Origin: a bacterium | Lineage (GTDB): Bacteria > Zhuqueibacterota > Zhuqueibacteria > Zhuqueibacterales > Zhuqueibacteraceae | Reading direction: 5' to 3' | Assembly: GCA_023150945.1 (NCBI GenBank) | Contig: JAKLJX010000011.1 | Coordinates: 124,001 to 188,000 of the forward strand | DNA: 64,000 nt | In this document: positions 28,575 to 39,916 of the stretch, in pieces | How positions within the stretch are numbered: position 1 is the stretch's first letter | Layout of the letters: the number at the start of each line of letters is the position of its first letter | Notes under the pieces: model-generated | Databases searched by the model: none | Told to the model about the DNA's origin: nothing | What the model saw: only the letters and a program-made list of their open reading frames with translations | Position numbers and translations under genes: made by a program

Positions 28575-28898
28575 ATTGTGCTGTGCACCTGCCATTTTAC
28601 CCACACGAAACGCAGTGATTCTGTTTAGGCGCGGACAATTGTTTCATGCTGAAGCAGTTTCACGTCCGTCGCGTCAGCACCTGCCTGCGATATATTTGAA
28701 GAATTAACCAGCAATTATTCGCTGCGGCAGCAGCGGCGTTGCTGTCACAGTGTGGTGGCATCAAATTTGTCAAATTTATTGCAAATTGCAGCAGCCACCT
28801 GCCCCAGTATGATTGCAACACACATGTGACATGAACAGACTTACGATGCGAAATCCGGCGCGACGCGAAAAACTTCATTTCATCCATCAGGCGAGCGT
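28575..28898. other. Intergenic region upstream of the sigma-54 activator
   Basis: 324 bases, AT-richer than the flanking genes, expected to contain the promoter of the response regulator. A possible but weak -24/-12-like sequence (TGGCAT-N5-TTGT) is at 28756-28770. No ORF or hairpin with a T-tract was found. Confidence 0.5.
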
Positions 28899-30413
<1,515 letters not shown>

Positions 30414-30493
30414 TCCCGCGGCGCCGCAGCCGAACCGAGTTTCATCTCATCTTACGAAAGCAGAGAATGCACCAACCGCCCAGGGAAGGCCCC

Positions 30494-30883
30494 ATGTATG
30501 CACAATCGCCCGCCGCCGACCGCCCGCGTTTCGCTGACCGCCCGCGCCGTGACGACCATCGCCGCGCCGGCCAGGCGGCACCGGGCGAGGATTATGCGTT
30601 CAAGAAAAACGTCATTCAGGATATCCTCAATCAGGTCGATTATCAAGCCGCGCTCAACCGCGGCGTCGTCGATTTGGACACGCGCGAAATCGCCGCCGAG
30701 CTGCAACAACTCTCCACGCGCGCGCTGGTGGCGTGGTACGAAGCCTTTCTTCACATCCGCAGCGAGTTGATGTTCGCCGGCTACGAACTGAACGGCTTTC
30801 GCGTGCTCGACCGCCCCGCCGACGCGATCCGCAAATTGATGGAAGCCGATCCCAATTTCGACATTCGGCAGTACATCTTCTAG
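30494..30883 (+). CDS. Small hypothetical protein
   Basis: A 129-residue protein of unknown function, probably co-transcribed with the preceding regulator. The N-terminal 35 residues are Arg/Pro-rich and likely disordered. The rest is helical (KKNVIQDILNQVDYQAAL, DTREIAAELQQLSTRALVAWYEAFLHIRSEL) with no membrane segment. GGGAAGG before the ATG at 30494 supports this start; an ATG at 30467 would add 9 residues. It is convergent with the kinase gene 37 bp away. It could be a partner of the regulator (inference). Confidence 0.6.
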   Translation: MYAQSPAADRPRFADRPRRDDHRRAGQAAPGEDYAFKKNVIQDILNQVDYQAALNRGVVDLDTREIAAELQQLSTRALVAWYEAFLHIRSELMFAGYELNGFRVLDRPADAIRKLMEADPNFDIRQYIF

Positions 30884-30920
30884 GCGTGCGCCTGCGCTGT
30901 TCCTGCCTTTCCTCCAACCC

Positions 30921-33608
30921 TCACGCCAGCTTGCGGCGCACCTGCAGCAACGCCTGGCGAAACGCCGCGGCAGTTTGATAACGCGCCGCCGGTTGCTTAG
31001 CCAGTACGCGCTCGAGCACGTCATCCAATTCCGGCGGCAATTCACTGTTCTCCCGGCGCAATGGCTGATGCGGCGTGTGCACGATCTTGTAAGCCAGCGA
31101 CGCCAGCGTATCCGCCAGGAAGGGGCGCTTGCCGGCCAGCAATTCATACAACACCACCCCGAGTGAAAACAGATCAGCGCGACCATCGGTGTCGTGCCCT
31201 TCGATTTGTTCCGGCGCCATGTAACTGGGGGTGCCCAGCACGCGGCCGGTCTGCGTGAGGGAGAGATAGTCGTTGATCTTGGCGATGCCGAAATCCATCA
31301 CCTTGGCTTCTTCATTGGCGAGCAGCATGATGTTGGAGGGCTTGATGTCGCGGTGAAATACGCCGGCTTGGTGGGCATACTCCAGCGCGCTGCAAACTTG
31401 CATGACGATATCCAGCGCGCGGCTGCTGCCTAGGCGCTGGCCGTTCTGCAGAATTTGCCCGAGATCCCGGCCTTCGAGATGCTCCATCACGATGTAGGAG
31501 AATCCCGGCTCGTCGTCGATGTCATATACCACCACGATGTTGGGATGATTGAGCTTCGCGATGGCGCGCGCTTCCCGGTAGATGCGGTCCTTCAAAACAT
31601 GAATCTCGTGCGCGGAGGCGCCAAAACCGTAGTGCACGATCTTCAGCACCACGGCGCGGCCGAGTTTGGGATCCCACGCTTTGTAGATGCGGCCGGTCGC
31701 GCCTTTCGAAATTTCCCGATCGATGACGTAGCGGCTGATCTTGTGCGGCGGCACCGGCGCCTGAGTGGTGCGCTCACCGTTGTCATTCCCCTTTGCCGCC
31801 GGTGCGGTCGCTTCGGCATTGGCCGGCTGCCGTGCCGCGCCGTTGAGCAGCGCCTGGGCGGCGGCCACCGCGCTGTCATGCTCGAAGCTGAGATACGGCT
31901 CGACAATATCGAGCGGGGCCTCTTCCTCCAGCTCATGCAGCAGCGACACGGCGGTGTCCTGTTGGGCGCCATCCGCACGCTCCCCTTTTTGCCAGGAGGA
32001 AGCAGCGAGAAACTCGAGAGGCTCAGGCTCCGGCGCTGCGGTCGTCGCGCCGTTGGCGGTAAGTTCTCCGGTGGTAATTGTGGCAGGCGTGCTCCCGTCT
32101 GATGTTTCGTCCGCAGCCAGCGACTGCGCGACGGCGACGACCGGTTTTTCCTCCTGCTCGGCTTCTTCTGCATCAATCTGGCCGGGCGAGGCCGCAATCA
32201 TCTCGGCAAAGAGGATTTCGGTTTGCAGGCCAAAGCCGGTGGCGGCTGCTCCCGCCGCTGTTTGCTCGTCCATGATACTCTTTCCGGTTGGTTCACTGCG
32301 CTGCTCGACGGGTTCGGGCAGCGGTGAGGATCTTTCGTCTTCACTTTCCGTGGGGCCGTGCGGCGCGGCCATTTCGAGGTTCGCCGGTTCGGCCAGCCCC
32401 GGCAAAGCCAAAGCATGCGCGGGCGTGGGCCGAGGAAGGCTGCGGCGCAGCGCCGTCTTCATCCGCATGACAACCCGGCCGGCTCCTGCTGCGATACAGT
32501 TGCGCGCGTGTTTGAGATCGGCAAGGACTGCCTGCCGGGAGAGCGGCCGGCGTTTGAGATAGTACCACAACAGTCCGGCGGGCAGGGCCAAAATCAACAG
32601 TCGGAGCCAGTGGTCGCCGCGGTTTTGTTCCCGTTCCGCCAGTTCACGCTGCAGATTGCGATGGTGCACCGAGTCGAGAAACGGAATGATCTCCAGTGGG
32701 GGTTTGGCCAGTCGCAAAACGCCGATTTCGTAAGTCACGTCCCGAATGACAGAAGGCGGCTGTTTGCGGTTACGCACGGCTTTTTGCGGCTTGCTCTCGC
32801 TTTTGCGGCGGGAGGCGAGGTCTGCTTTCGGCTGGCGCGTGCTTGCATCGGCAGCAATCTTTTGGCTGCGAGCCTGATTACGTTTATCGTTGGGAGTGAG
32901 GGCTGGCGCGACCTGGGGGTGAACCGCCTCAACCGGACTTGCCGCCTTTTCCAATTGTTCGAGTTTCTGCCTGGCTGCTGTCAAGCCGGGATCGAGGCCG
33001 AGCGCCTGGCGATAGTGCTGTGCGGCCGCAGCAACCTCCTGACTGGCCTCGTAGGCCGCGCCGAGCTGGTAGTGGTTGCGCGCCGTGGGCTGCACCCGCA
33101 CCAAGCGTTCACCGTACTTCGCGGCGGCCGTGAAGCGATTGAGCTGAAAGCTGGCTTGCGCTGCCGTGGCCAGCGCGGGCGCGAAGTTTTCGTTGTGCCG
33201 CAGGGCCGCGGCCGCGGCGGCCAGGCCGGCTTCGAGGTTGCCTTTGCTGAGATGCCGGTTGGCGAGCGCGTTGTAGGCCGGCGGCAAGAGCGTGCGCAAA
33301 CCCGCTTGATCGGCGAGCGCTGGATCCAGCACGATCACTTGTTCGAAATGCGCCACGGCCGAATCCAGGCGCGATTGCTGATAGAACTCGCGACCCAGGG
33401 CATATTCGATGCGGGCGGCGTAGGGGTCCAACACCAGCGCCTCGCGCAACAGCTTGAGACGATCATTCGCGTTTCTGGCTTTGAGCGCTTCTTGATAGAG
33501 GCTCTGCGCGCGCTGCTGATCTTTGCTTTGCGCCTGCAGGCCGGCGCAGGCGAAGAGAAGGAACCATATCAGCAATCGCAACGATGCATTTGAGTGGGCT
33601 GCCTTCAC
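30921..33608 (-). CDS. Membrane Ser/Thr protein kinase with N-terminal TPR sensor
   Basis: An 895-residue protein. A signal sequence (LLIWFLLFACAGLQAQ) is followed by TPR-like repeats (about residues 28-220), a basic linker, one membrane segment near residues 335-352 (LLILALPAGLLWYYLKRR) and a long Ala/Glu/Pro-rich linker. A C-terminal Hanks-type kinase follows from about 622. The kinase has EISKGATGRIYKAW (Gly loop), LKIV (Lys), HRDIKPSN (Asp754), MDFGIAK and APEQ; all catalytic residues are present. TPRs are thus predicted outside and the kinase inside. GTG start overlaps the stop of the upstream giant gene (GTGA, 33605-33608), implying coupled translation. Confidence 0.9.
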   Translation of the reverse strand: MKAAHSNASLRLLIWFLLFACAGLQAQSKDQQRAQSLYQEALKARNANDRLKLLREALVLDPYAARIEYALGREFYQQSRLDSAVAHFEQVIVLDPALADQAGLRTLLPPAYNALANRHLSKGNLEAGLAAAAAALRHNENFAPALATAAQASFQLNRFTAAAKYGERLVRVQPTARNHYQLGAAYEASQEVAAAAQHYRQALGLDPGLTAARQKLEQLEKAASPVEAVHPQVAPALTPNDKRNQARSQKIAADASTRQPKADLASRRKSESKPQKAVRNRKQPPSVIRDVTYEIGVLRLAKPPLEIIPFLDSVHHRNLQRELAEREQNRGDHWLRLLILALPAGLLWYYLKRRPLSRQAVLADLKHARNCIAAGAGRVVMRMKTALRRSLPRPTPAHALALPGLAEPANLEMAAPHGPTESEDERSSPLPEPVEQRSEPTGKSIMDEQTAAGAAATGFGLQTEILFAEMIAASPGQIDAEEAEQEEKPVVAVAQSLAADETSDGSTPATITTGELTANGATTAAPEPEPLEFLAASSWQKGERADGAQQDTAVSLLHELEEEAPLDIVEPYLSFEHDSAVAAAQALLNGAARQPANAEATAPAAKGNDNGERTTQAPVPPHKISRYVIDREISKGATGRIYKAWDPKLGRAVVLKIVHYGFGASAHEIHVLKDRIYREARAIAKLNHPNIVVVYDIDDEPGFSYIVMEHLEGRDLGQILQNGQRLGSSRALDIVMQVCSALEYAHQAGVFHRDIKPSNIMLLANEEAKVMDFGIAKINDYLSLTQTGRVLGTPSYMAPEQIEGHDTDGRADLFSLGVVLYELLAGKRPFLADTLASLAYKIVHTPHQPLRRENSELPPELDDVLERVLAKQPAARYQTAAAFRQALLQVRRKLA

Positions 33609-36600
33609 TTGATCACGATCACTTTTTGACTTGCGGTGAATTGGGGAGTCCCCAAACGATAAATGTATACTCCCACCGCCACCTCACCCCCCGCCTGATC
33701 CCTGCCATCCCACACCAACTCATGCGGACCGGCTGCAAAATGCCTGCCGGTTGCCAATGCGCGAATCTTGCGGCCCAACACATCGAAGATTTCCAGCGTG
33801 ACCGGCGCCGCCGCCGGCAGGTTGAAACGAATTACACTCACGGCATTTTGCCCGCTGCGCAGCCGCGCCGGATTGGGATAGCCCGGCGCCAGCGCGAAGC
33901 CGGTTGGCGTGATCAGCCCGGCATCAGCCATCTCGGCAGCAGGCCCGGCCCACAAGATCAATCGCCGCACACTGCTGCTGCTGCGCAAGGCCAGGCGGGC
34001 ACCGGTGGCCAAATCGAATTGGTGCACCATTTCACCGTTCTCGTCCGTGAGCAGCACCTGCCAGTTTTCCGGAAACTCAGCCGCGGCCAACAATGAAAGC
34101 TGCAAGGTCTTGCCCGCGGCGCTGGTGGCGATTTCAAACGGCCAACTCTGCACGCCCTCAGACGGCGGCCGGAAGTCGGCAGCATAGTCACCGCCGAACA
34201 TCTGCCAATGATGGCGATTGAAACGCAGCGACACAAAGTTGCCCAACGCCGCCGGCGGCTCGCTCAAATCGAGCGCGTCCCATTCTTGCTCTGCATTCGG
34301 CGCCACGCCCAGCCAGTTTTGGTCGTCATGAAATTCGCCATCACTCACCCGCAACTGCAACCACCACGTGACGCTGCCGGCAGGCTGATAAAGGCTCGAC
34401 CGCGCCGCTTTCGTCAAATTTACAGCGCTGCGCCGATGCAGCCGCAGGGTCTGCGGTTGCGCCGTGAGATTGTTGCTGAAGTAGCCCTGCCAGGGCTGCA
34501 TCTCATTGCCGGCGGCGAGGTATTGCCGGCCGTCAAATGCCCAGAGTTGCGCTTCCACGCCGGCGGGCTTTTGCACCGCACTCCAATCAATGGGAAAATC
34601 CCACGGCGAGCCGATGAGATTCCAGCCGGGCTGCAAGGTCAGGAGAAAATCCTCGCCGGTGGTGAGGGAATAGCTCTCGCCAAGAGTGTAATTCCGGCCG
34701 GTTGCCGTGATCAGCCAGTAACCTTTGCCGGGCTCGAGATTGCGAAAATCGAAATTGCCGAATTCGACATTGCCCTGCGCCGGATCATAAGCAAACAAGC
34801 GCCAGCGCACCGGATCATACGCGCCGAAATCATCTGCGAGCGCGGCCTCCACCGCCGGAGCGGTCAAGCGATAGGGCAGAGCCACGATTTGATAGTAGCC
34901 GGCTTGCGTCGGATAAGGCGCGGCGATTTGACTGCTGCGCGTCACCACCGCGTGCCAGGGGAGCGTGGCGCTGGGCGCGGAAAGCGCCACGTTGCCGGCG
35001 GAATCGGCCGCCTCGAGGAAATATTCCAAGCCGGCCGAACGCAAAGCCTCACCGCCGATCGTGACGACGAATTCATTGCTCTCACGAATCATCGCCTGGG
35101 ACACAAAAGTGGCGGCGCCGGCGCTGCGCTGCCACACGCGCAAGCCTGCGACGCCGGACAGTGCGTCGTTGGCAGTCGCGCGCAGCAACAGCGGCTGGCC
35201 GCTCACGGCCGTGTCAACCGGCACGTGCGCCAGATTGGGCTTGGTGCGATCGACGCCAAACGAGGCAAAAGCCACTGGTCCGCGGTTGCCGGCGCTGTCG
35301 AGCGGGGTCACCTGCCAGCGCTGAGTGCCCTCGCTGAGCAGTGAGCTTTGCACCAGCCGGGTGACGTTGCTCGGCAGCTTGAGAATGGGTTCGCTGTTGA
35401 GCCGGAATTCATAGGCTGCCACGCCGCTGAGCTGGTCGCTGGCCGGCTGCCAGGTGAAGGCCAGAGAGTCGGCTTTCGTCCAAGTGCTGCCGTTCTCCGT
35501 GATCAAACGCAGCTCACTGGCTGAAGAAGGCGGCGTCAGGTCGTGGCGATATTCGGCCCGCGCGTTGTTGCGGTAATCGACGTTGCCGCGGCCATCCACC
35601 AGCCAAATGTAAACCGGCACCCGGCCCTCGAGCGTGATCGGCAGCCGCAGTTCCTGCACCTGCGGCGCCGCGACGAATGAACCGTCGCTGTCGTGAGTTG
35701 GCGCCGCGCCAAACCGATAATACGCGCCGCTGATCTGGCTCGGATCAAAGGGATTCTGCCAACGCACGGTGATTTGCGTGGCGCGGCTCCACTGGCTGGG
35801 CAGCACGGTCAGGTTTTGCGGCGCTGCCGGCGCGTTCTGGTCCGGCGCAGCCAGGCTGAATACTTTGATGCGAAACTGCTGCGTGGCAATGCCGCCGGCC
35901 TGATCACTTGCCTGCAGCGTGACGCTCACGCTGCCGGTGTCACCCGCGCTGGGCACGCCGCGCAGCTCGCTGTTGGCATTCTCCCAGATGAGCCAGGCCG
36001 GCTTGGCCGTCGCGGCGATTTGTACGCGATCACCGGCGTCGATTTCCTGCACGGAAACCGTGTAGCGGTACAGGGAATCGACCAGCGCGATCGTGTCGGG
36101 CCGGCTCGTGAAAACAGGCGGATCATTGGTGTTGATCACGCGCACGCTGAAGCTCTGTTGATCGCTGGCGCCGGCTTTGTCCCGCACTTGCATCTGCACG
36201 CTGTGATCGCCGACGTGTTCGTTGGCGGGCGTGCCCTGCAGCAAGCCGGTGCTGGAATTCAAGGAGAGCCAGCCTGGGATCTGAAGGGCAACAAAGCTCA
36301 GACTCTCGTTGGCATCGCTGTCGGAGGCAGTGATTTGATATTGCCAAAGGGCATCTTCGAGCGCGGTGGCCGGCGGTGTCGAAGTGATGCGGGGCGGATG
36401 ATTGACGTGGCGGATTGGAATTGCATACGTCTGTTGATCGCGCGCGCCGGCACGATCGGCGACCACAACGGTGATCAGAGTATCGTTCAGATGGGCGCGC
36501 CGGGGTGTGCCGGTCAACTCGCCGCGGGCGCTCAGTTGCAGCCAGGCCGGTTTGAGCGGAGCGGTGAACGTGAGCGTATCGCCCACGTCCGGGTCGCGGG

Positions 36601-38701
36601 CTTCGAAGTGAAACTGGTAAACCGAGTCTTCGATCGCTGCCGGCGGCGAACCGCTGGTGAGGGCAGGCGCGTCATTGGTGTTTTCCACGCGCAGCTTGAA
36701 AGCCTGCTGGTCGGATTTGTTTTGCGAATTGGTGACCGTGAGCGTGACGGCATAAGTGCCGACGTGCTCGTTGCGCGGCACGCCGGAAAGCTCACCCTGC
36801 GCCGACAGCGCCAGCCAGCTAGCGTCGGTTTTCAACTCATAACGCAAGCCCGGATCGCTGGCCGCCGCGGCAACCTGGATTTGATAAACGTATTTTTGAT
36901 CCTCGCGCGCCACGGTATCAGGCTTGGAAATGATGCGCGGCACACTGGGATCCGCGGCCACATGCAACTGATACGTTTGCGCGGCGCTGCCGCCGGCTTC
37001 ATCGACAACCAGAATCGTCACGGTGCTCTTGCCCGTGTCCGCTGCTGCCGGCGTGCCGGAGAGTGTTTGCGTGCCGGTTTCCAGGCGCAGCCACGCCGGC
37101 CCGGCTTGCAGCCGCACTTCCGGCGCAGTCTCTGAATCAAAATCCGTGGCAGTCACATGATAATCGTAAAGACTGCCCACCCGCGCTGCGGTAACCGGGG
37201 TGGAAGTTATCAGCGGAACAATGTTTTCCGCCACGCCGGCAGCAGTAACGGGTTGCGCAAAAACGTCCTCATTGCCCTTGCGCGAATCCGTCCATGAAAC
37301 CAACACGCCACCTGCTGACATTGCCGCAATGGCCGGCTGAGTTGCCTTGCCGTCTTCAGCTTTGATCAGCACACCATTGGCAGTCCAGGCGGCTTTGCCC
37401 TCCGGCGTGATGCGCTGCACTGCGACATTCGCGCCGCTGCGGTCATCGAGCCAGGCGCAGATCAAGCCACCGGCGCCATCGCTGGCGAGGCGGGGAAGCG
37501 TTTGTGATTTGGTCACGCGCGCGATGGCCAGCCCTTCATTGGTCCAGAGCAAGCTGCCGCTGGCGGCCACACGTTGTCCATAGATATCCGCCGGATCGTT
37601 GCGGCCATCCTGCCAAACCAACAGCACGCTGCCGTCCATGCTTGCCAGCAGTTGCGTCGCGGACTGGTCGGCGCTGGTACGGCCGGCTGTCACCGCGCTG
37701 CTCCACAACGTGGCGCCATTGGCGTTCAGGCTTTGCACTTGTACATTGGGTGAGCTCAACAGCCTGCCTTCCAGCCAGGCCACGCGCACGGTGAAATCCT
37801 GTGCCGCGCCGGGAACGACTGCCAGCCGGGGCGCGCGCTGGTGACGAACCGGATTGGCGACCAGCGCGCCAGTGCCCCAGACATTCCGTCCGCTGTTGTC
37901 GACGCGCTGAACAAAGACGCGATAGGGGTTGTACCTTTCATCACTCCACGCCACGACGAAGCCGCCGTCAGGCGTTGCTGCTGCGTCTCCCAAAATCTGC
38001 TCGCGCCGCGTTTGCCCAATGGCAACTCCGGTTTCAGGCCAGAGTTTCGCGCCGTTGGCAGCGAGACGCTGGGCATAGATGTCTTTGCCGCCCTGGCGCT
38101 CATCCTGCCAGATGACAAGAGCGCCGCCGCCGCCATCGCTGACCACGATTGGCAGACCCTGCTCGCGGCTGCCTTGGTAGACGATGATGCCATTTTCCCC
38201 CCATTGCCGCACGCCCTGGGGATTCAACCGTTGCGCGTAGATGTCGCCGTCATCATCCTGGCTGCTTTGCCAGGCGAGGATGAGATCGCCACTGCCATCA
38301 CCCGGCACGATGCCGGAATAAGCCTCCACCTTGCTGGAAGAGCTGGAAACTTGCAGGCCGTTGGCCGCCCACAGCGGATGCCATTTCTCATTCAAGCGTT
38401 GCGCATACAACGCGGCCGGGCTGCTGCGTTCATCCCGCCAGGCAATCACGGCGCCGGCAGTGGGCAGCGCGGCCACCGCCGAAACGTGTTGCCGCCCGGC
38501 GACCATGACGATGGGAAGATTCTGTTGGGCTTTGAGCGAAGGCGTGGCAGCGCCGGCGAGCAACAGCACGATAAGAAAGGCGGGACAGGAGGCCGGCTGC
38601 CGGCGGCTTTCACTGGCGGACAGGGAATGACTGCCGTTCGAGGGAAGAAAAACAAATCTCCAAAACCAGGGAGTCTTCGTGCTTGCCATCCTTTTTTGCA
38701 T
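33605..38701 (-). CDS. Giant secreted protein: propeller-like repeats, Ig-like domains, sorting domain
   Basis: A 1698-residue surface protein. ATG at 38701 follows GGAG; a basic N terminus leads to a signal segment (AFLIVLLLAGAATPSLKAQ). Residues about 25-450 contain about eight repeats of the form W-x-D-x-R...D-[IV]-[YF]-[AGV]-Q-R...G...W, suggesting a beta-propeller. Next are about five cadherin/He_PIG-like Ig domains (ITSTP...PAWL...LSGTP pattern), then a fibronectin-like part (APQNLTVLPSQW). The C terminus has a FlgD-like sorting domain (PGYPNPARL, IFDVLGRKI, VGVYIYRL) ending KVIVIK. Likely a type IX-exported adhesin or matrix protein; overlaps the kinase gene by 4 bases. Confidence 0.88.
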   Translation of the reverse strand: MQKRMASTKTPWFWRFVFLPSNGSHSLSASESRRQPASCPAFLIVLLLAGAATPSLKAQQNLPIVMVAGRQHVSAVAALPTAGAVIAWRDERSSPAALYAQRLNEKWHPLWAANGLQVSSSSSKVEAYSGIVPGDGSGDLILAWQSSQDDDGDIYAQRLNPQGVRQWGENGIIVYQGSREQGLPIVVSDGGGGALVIWQDERQGGKDIYAQRLAANGAKLWPETGVAIGQTRREQILGDAAATPDGGFVVAWSDERYNPYRVFVQRVDNSGRNVWGTGALVANPVRHQRAPRLAVVPGAAQDFTVRVAWLEGRLLSSPNVQVQSLNANGATLWSSAVTAGRTSADQSATQLLASMDGSVLLVWQDGRNDPADIYGQRVAASGSLLWTNEGLAIARVTKSQTLPRLASDGAGGLICAWLDDRSGANVAVQRITPEGKAAWTANGVLIKAEDGKATQPAIAAMSAGGVLVSWTDSRKGNEDVFAQPVTAAGVAENIVPLITSTPVTAARVGSLYDYHVTATDFDSETAPEVRLQAGPAWLRLETGTQTLSGTPAAADTGKSTVTILVVDEAGGSAAQTYQLHVAADPSVPRIISKPDTVAREDQKYVYQIQVAAAASDPGLRYELKTDASWLALSAQGELSGVPRNEHVGTYAVTLTVTNSQNKSDQQAFKLRVENTNDAPALTSGSPPAAIEDSVYQFHFEARDPDVGDTLTFTAPLKPAWLQLSARGELTGTPRRAHLNDTLITVVVADRAGARDQQTYAIPIRHVNHPPRITSTPPATALEDALWQYQITASDSDANESLSFVALQIPGWLSLNSSTGLLQGTPANEHVGDHSVQMQVRDKAGASDQQSFSVRVINTNDPPVFTSRPDTIALVDSLYRYTVSVQEIDAGDRVQIAATAKPAWLIWENANSELRGVPSAGDTGSVSVTLQASDQAGGIATQQFRIKVFSLAAPDQNAPAAPQNLTVLPSQWSRATQITVRWQNPFDPSQISGAYYRFGAAPTHDSDGSFVAAPQVQELRLPITLEGRVPVYIWLVDGRGNVDYRNNARAEYRHDLTPPSSASELRLITENGSTWTKADSLAFTWQPASDQLSGVAAYEFRLNSEPILKLPSNVTRLVQSSLLSEGTQRWQVTPLDSAGNRGPVAFASFGVDRTKPNLAHVPVDTAVSGQPLLLRATANDALSGVAGLRVWQRSAGAATFVSQAMIRESNEFVVTIGGEALRSAGLEYFLEAADSAGNVALSAPSATLPWHAVVTRSSQIAAPYPTQAGYYQIVALPYRLTAPAVEAALADDFGAYDPVRWRLFAYDPAQGNVEFGNFDFRNLEPGKGYWLITATGRNYTLGESYSLTTGEDFLLTLQPGWNLIGSPWDFPIDWSAVQKPAGVEAQLWAFDGRQYLAAGNEMQPWQGYFSNNLTAQPQTLRLHRRSAVNLTKAARSSLYQPAGSVTWWLQLRVSDGEFHDDQNWLGVAPNAEQEWDALDLSEPPAALGNFVSLRFNRHHWQMFGGDYAADFRPPSEGVQSWPFEIATSAAGKTLQLSLLAAAEFPENWQVLLTDENGEMVHQFDLATGARLALRSSSSVRRLILWAGPAAEMADAGLITPTGFALAPGYPNPARLRSGQNAVSVIRFNLPAAAPVTLEIFDVLGRKIRALATGRHFAAGPHELVWDGRDQAGGEVAVGVYIYRLGTPQFTASQKVIVIK

Positions 38702-38757
38702 GGTACTGGTCTCCACAAACGGCTCTTGCAGGAGCAGAAATCGCGAGGTGCCGAAGG

Positions 38758-39528
38758 TTACTGCCGCGGCGGTGCGGGCGGCTCGGGCAATAGTTGTGGC
38801 TGGCTGGTTGTCCTGGCTTCTCGTCCGAAGATCCAGTAGGCGGAGCCACCAACGGCAGCAGCGCCGGCGACATACCACAACCAACGTTGCTTGTTTGCAG
38901 GAGGTGAGCTGAGCTGGGGTGGCGCCGGCATCTCCGGCAACACGGTCACGGCCGGTGGGGACTGGCTCAATTCGGGCTTGCTCAGCAGGGCGGCGATCAT
39001 CTGCGCGGCATTGAATCCGGAGGGCGGCTGGTTGGCATCATAATGCTGCGACGGTACGATCTCGAACTCCACCAGGTGTGATTTGGCCATTTCGCCGGTG
39101 TCCGCTTTCAGCCAGCGCAGCAGCAAGCGCCAGCGCTGTTTGCTGTCCTGCGCGCCGGTTGGAACTTCCACGGTCGGCACGAGCAGCCGTTGCAGAGACA
39201 GCTCCGCACAAAGCTGCTGCACCACGCCGGCTTCCAGGGGATCGAACGCCGTGGGCTGCGGCACTTGCGCAATGATCAAATCAGGGAAGAGCACGATCAA
39301 TTCTTCATGCTGATGCAAGGCCGTGGCCAGCAACTGGCCCAACTCGCGGGCGCGTTCGTCAAACAACGAATCACCCGGCACCACGGCGTTGTCTGCAACG
39401 GCGACAACGGGATACATCCCGACCGTCAGTTGGATTCGCGCTGTGTGCGGCTGGGCGCACAGGATCACCGGCAGGATGAACGACAACCGGGCAAGGGGCA
39501 GGATCAACTGTAGGTAACGGAAGCGCAT
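38758..39528 (-). CDS. Envelope protein of unknown function with C-terminal membrane segment
   Basis: A 256-residue protein with an N-terminal signal sequence (LILPLARLSFILPVILCAQ). A mixed alpha/beta domain (GMYPVVAVADNAVVPGD, DERARELGQLLATAL, EELIVLFPDLIIAQ) resembles FlgO/CsgG-type lipoprotein folds but I cannot assign it firmly. A Pro-rich linker leads to one membrane segment near the C terminus (WLWYVAGAAAVGGSAYWIF) and a Pro-rich tail. GAGGG precedes the ATG at 39528. It is the first gene of the three-gene minus-strand unit, 56 bp ahead of the giant surface protein. Confidence 0.75.
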   Translation of the reverse strand: MRFRYLQLILPLARLSFILPVILCAQPHTARIQLTVGMYPVVAVADNAVVPGDSLFDERARELGQLLATALHQHEELIVLFPDLIIAQVPQPTAFDPLEAGVVQQLCAELSLQRLLVPTVEVPTGAQDSKQRWRLLLRWLKADTGEMAKSHLVEFEIVPSQHYDANQPPSGFNAAQMIAALLSKPELSQSPPAVTVLPEMPAPPQLSSPPANKQRWLWYVAGAAAVGGSAYWIFGREARTTSQPQLLPEPPAPPRQ

Positions 39529-39916
39529 TGATCCCTCAATCCGGCGCATGAGTTTCTGTGTTTGCAGTTGTGCAAGCCGTGGCCTTTCCTCAGCTCTCCC
39601 CGCGCTTGTTAACGATCTGTTACTTTGCAGAAGGCATTCGATTGTTCAACTTTAAACATACCCGCAGATCTGCCGATTGCGGTTTATTACGTGGTGGTGA
39701 ATTGCCCGGGCCGCTGCCGCGGTTGGCACGCCGGCGAGATTGCGATTGCAACCCAGCCCGCGATTTGATAGATTGCCGCCGTGCCGCATCCGCGGCCGCG
39801 GCGCGCGTTCGGGGACCGGCCGTATCCGCTCACGCCACCAGTCGCGCCGCTGCTTCCTGAGCGAGTGCTTCCGCTCGCGGATCATTGCCAGATCTTTCGC
39901 CGGAGGAGGCAGTGTC
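39529..39916. other. Divergent intergenic region (envelope operon / comEC)
   Basis: 388 bases that should contain promoters for the minus-strand envelope operon and for comEC. The left half is AT-richer (around 39600-39680). On the minus strand a TTGAAC with a poor -10 seventeen bases later is the only candidate noticed. No ORF with recognisable homology and no structured element stands out. Confidence 0.5.

Noticed and set aside
28756-28770. Possible sigma-54 -24/-12 promoter before the NtrC-type regulator
   Set aside because: GG is present but the -12 GC is GT; too weak to annotate.
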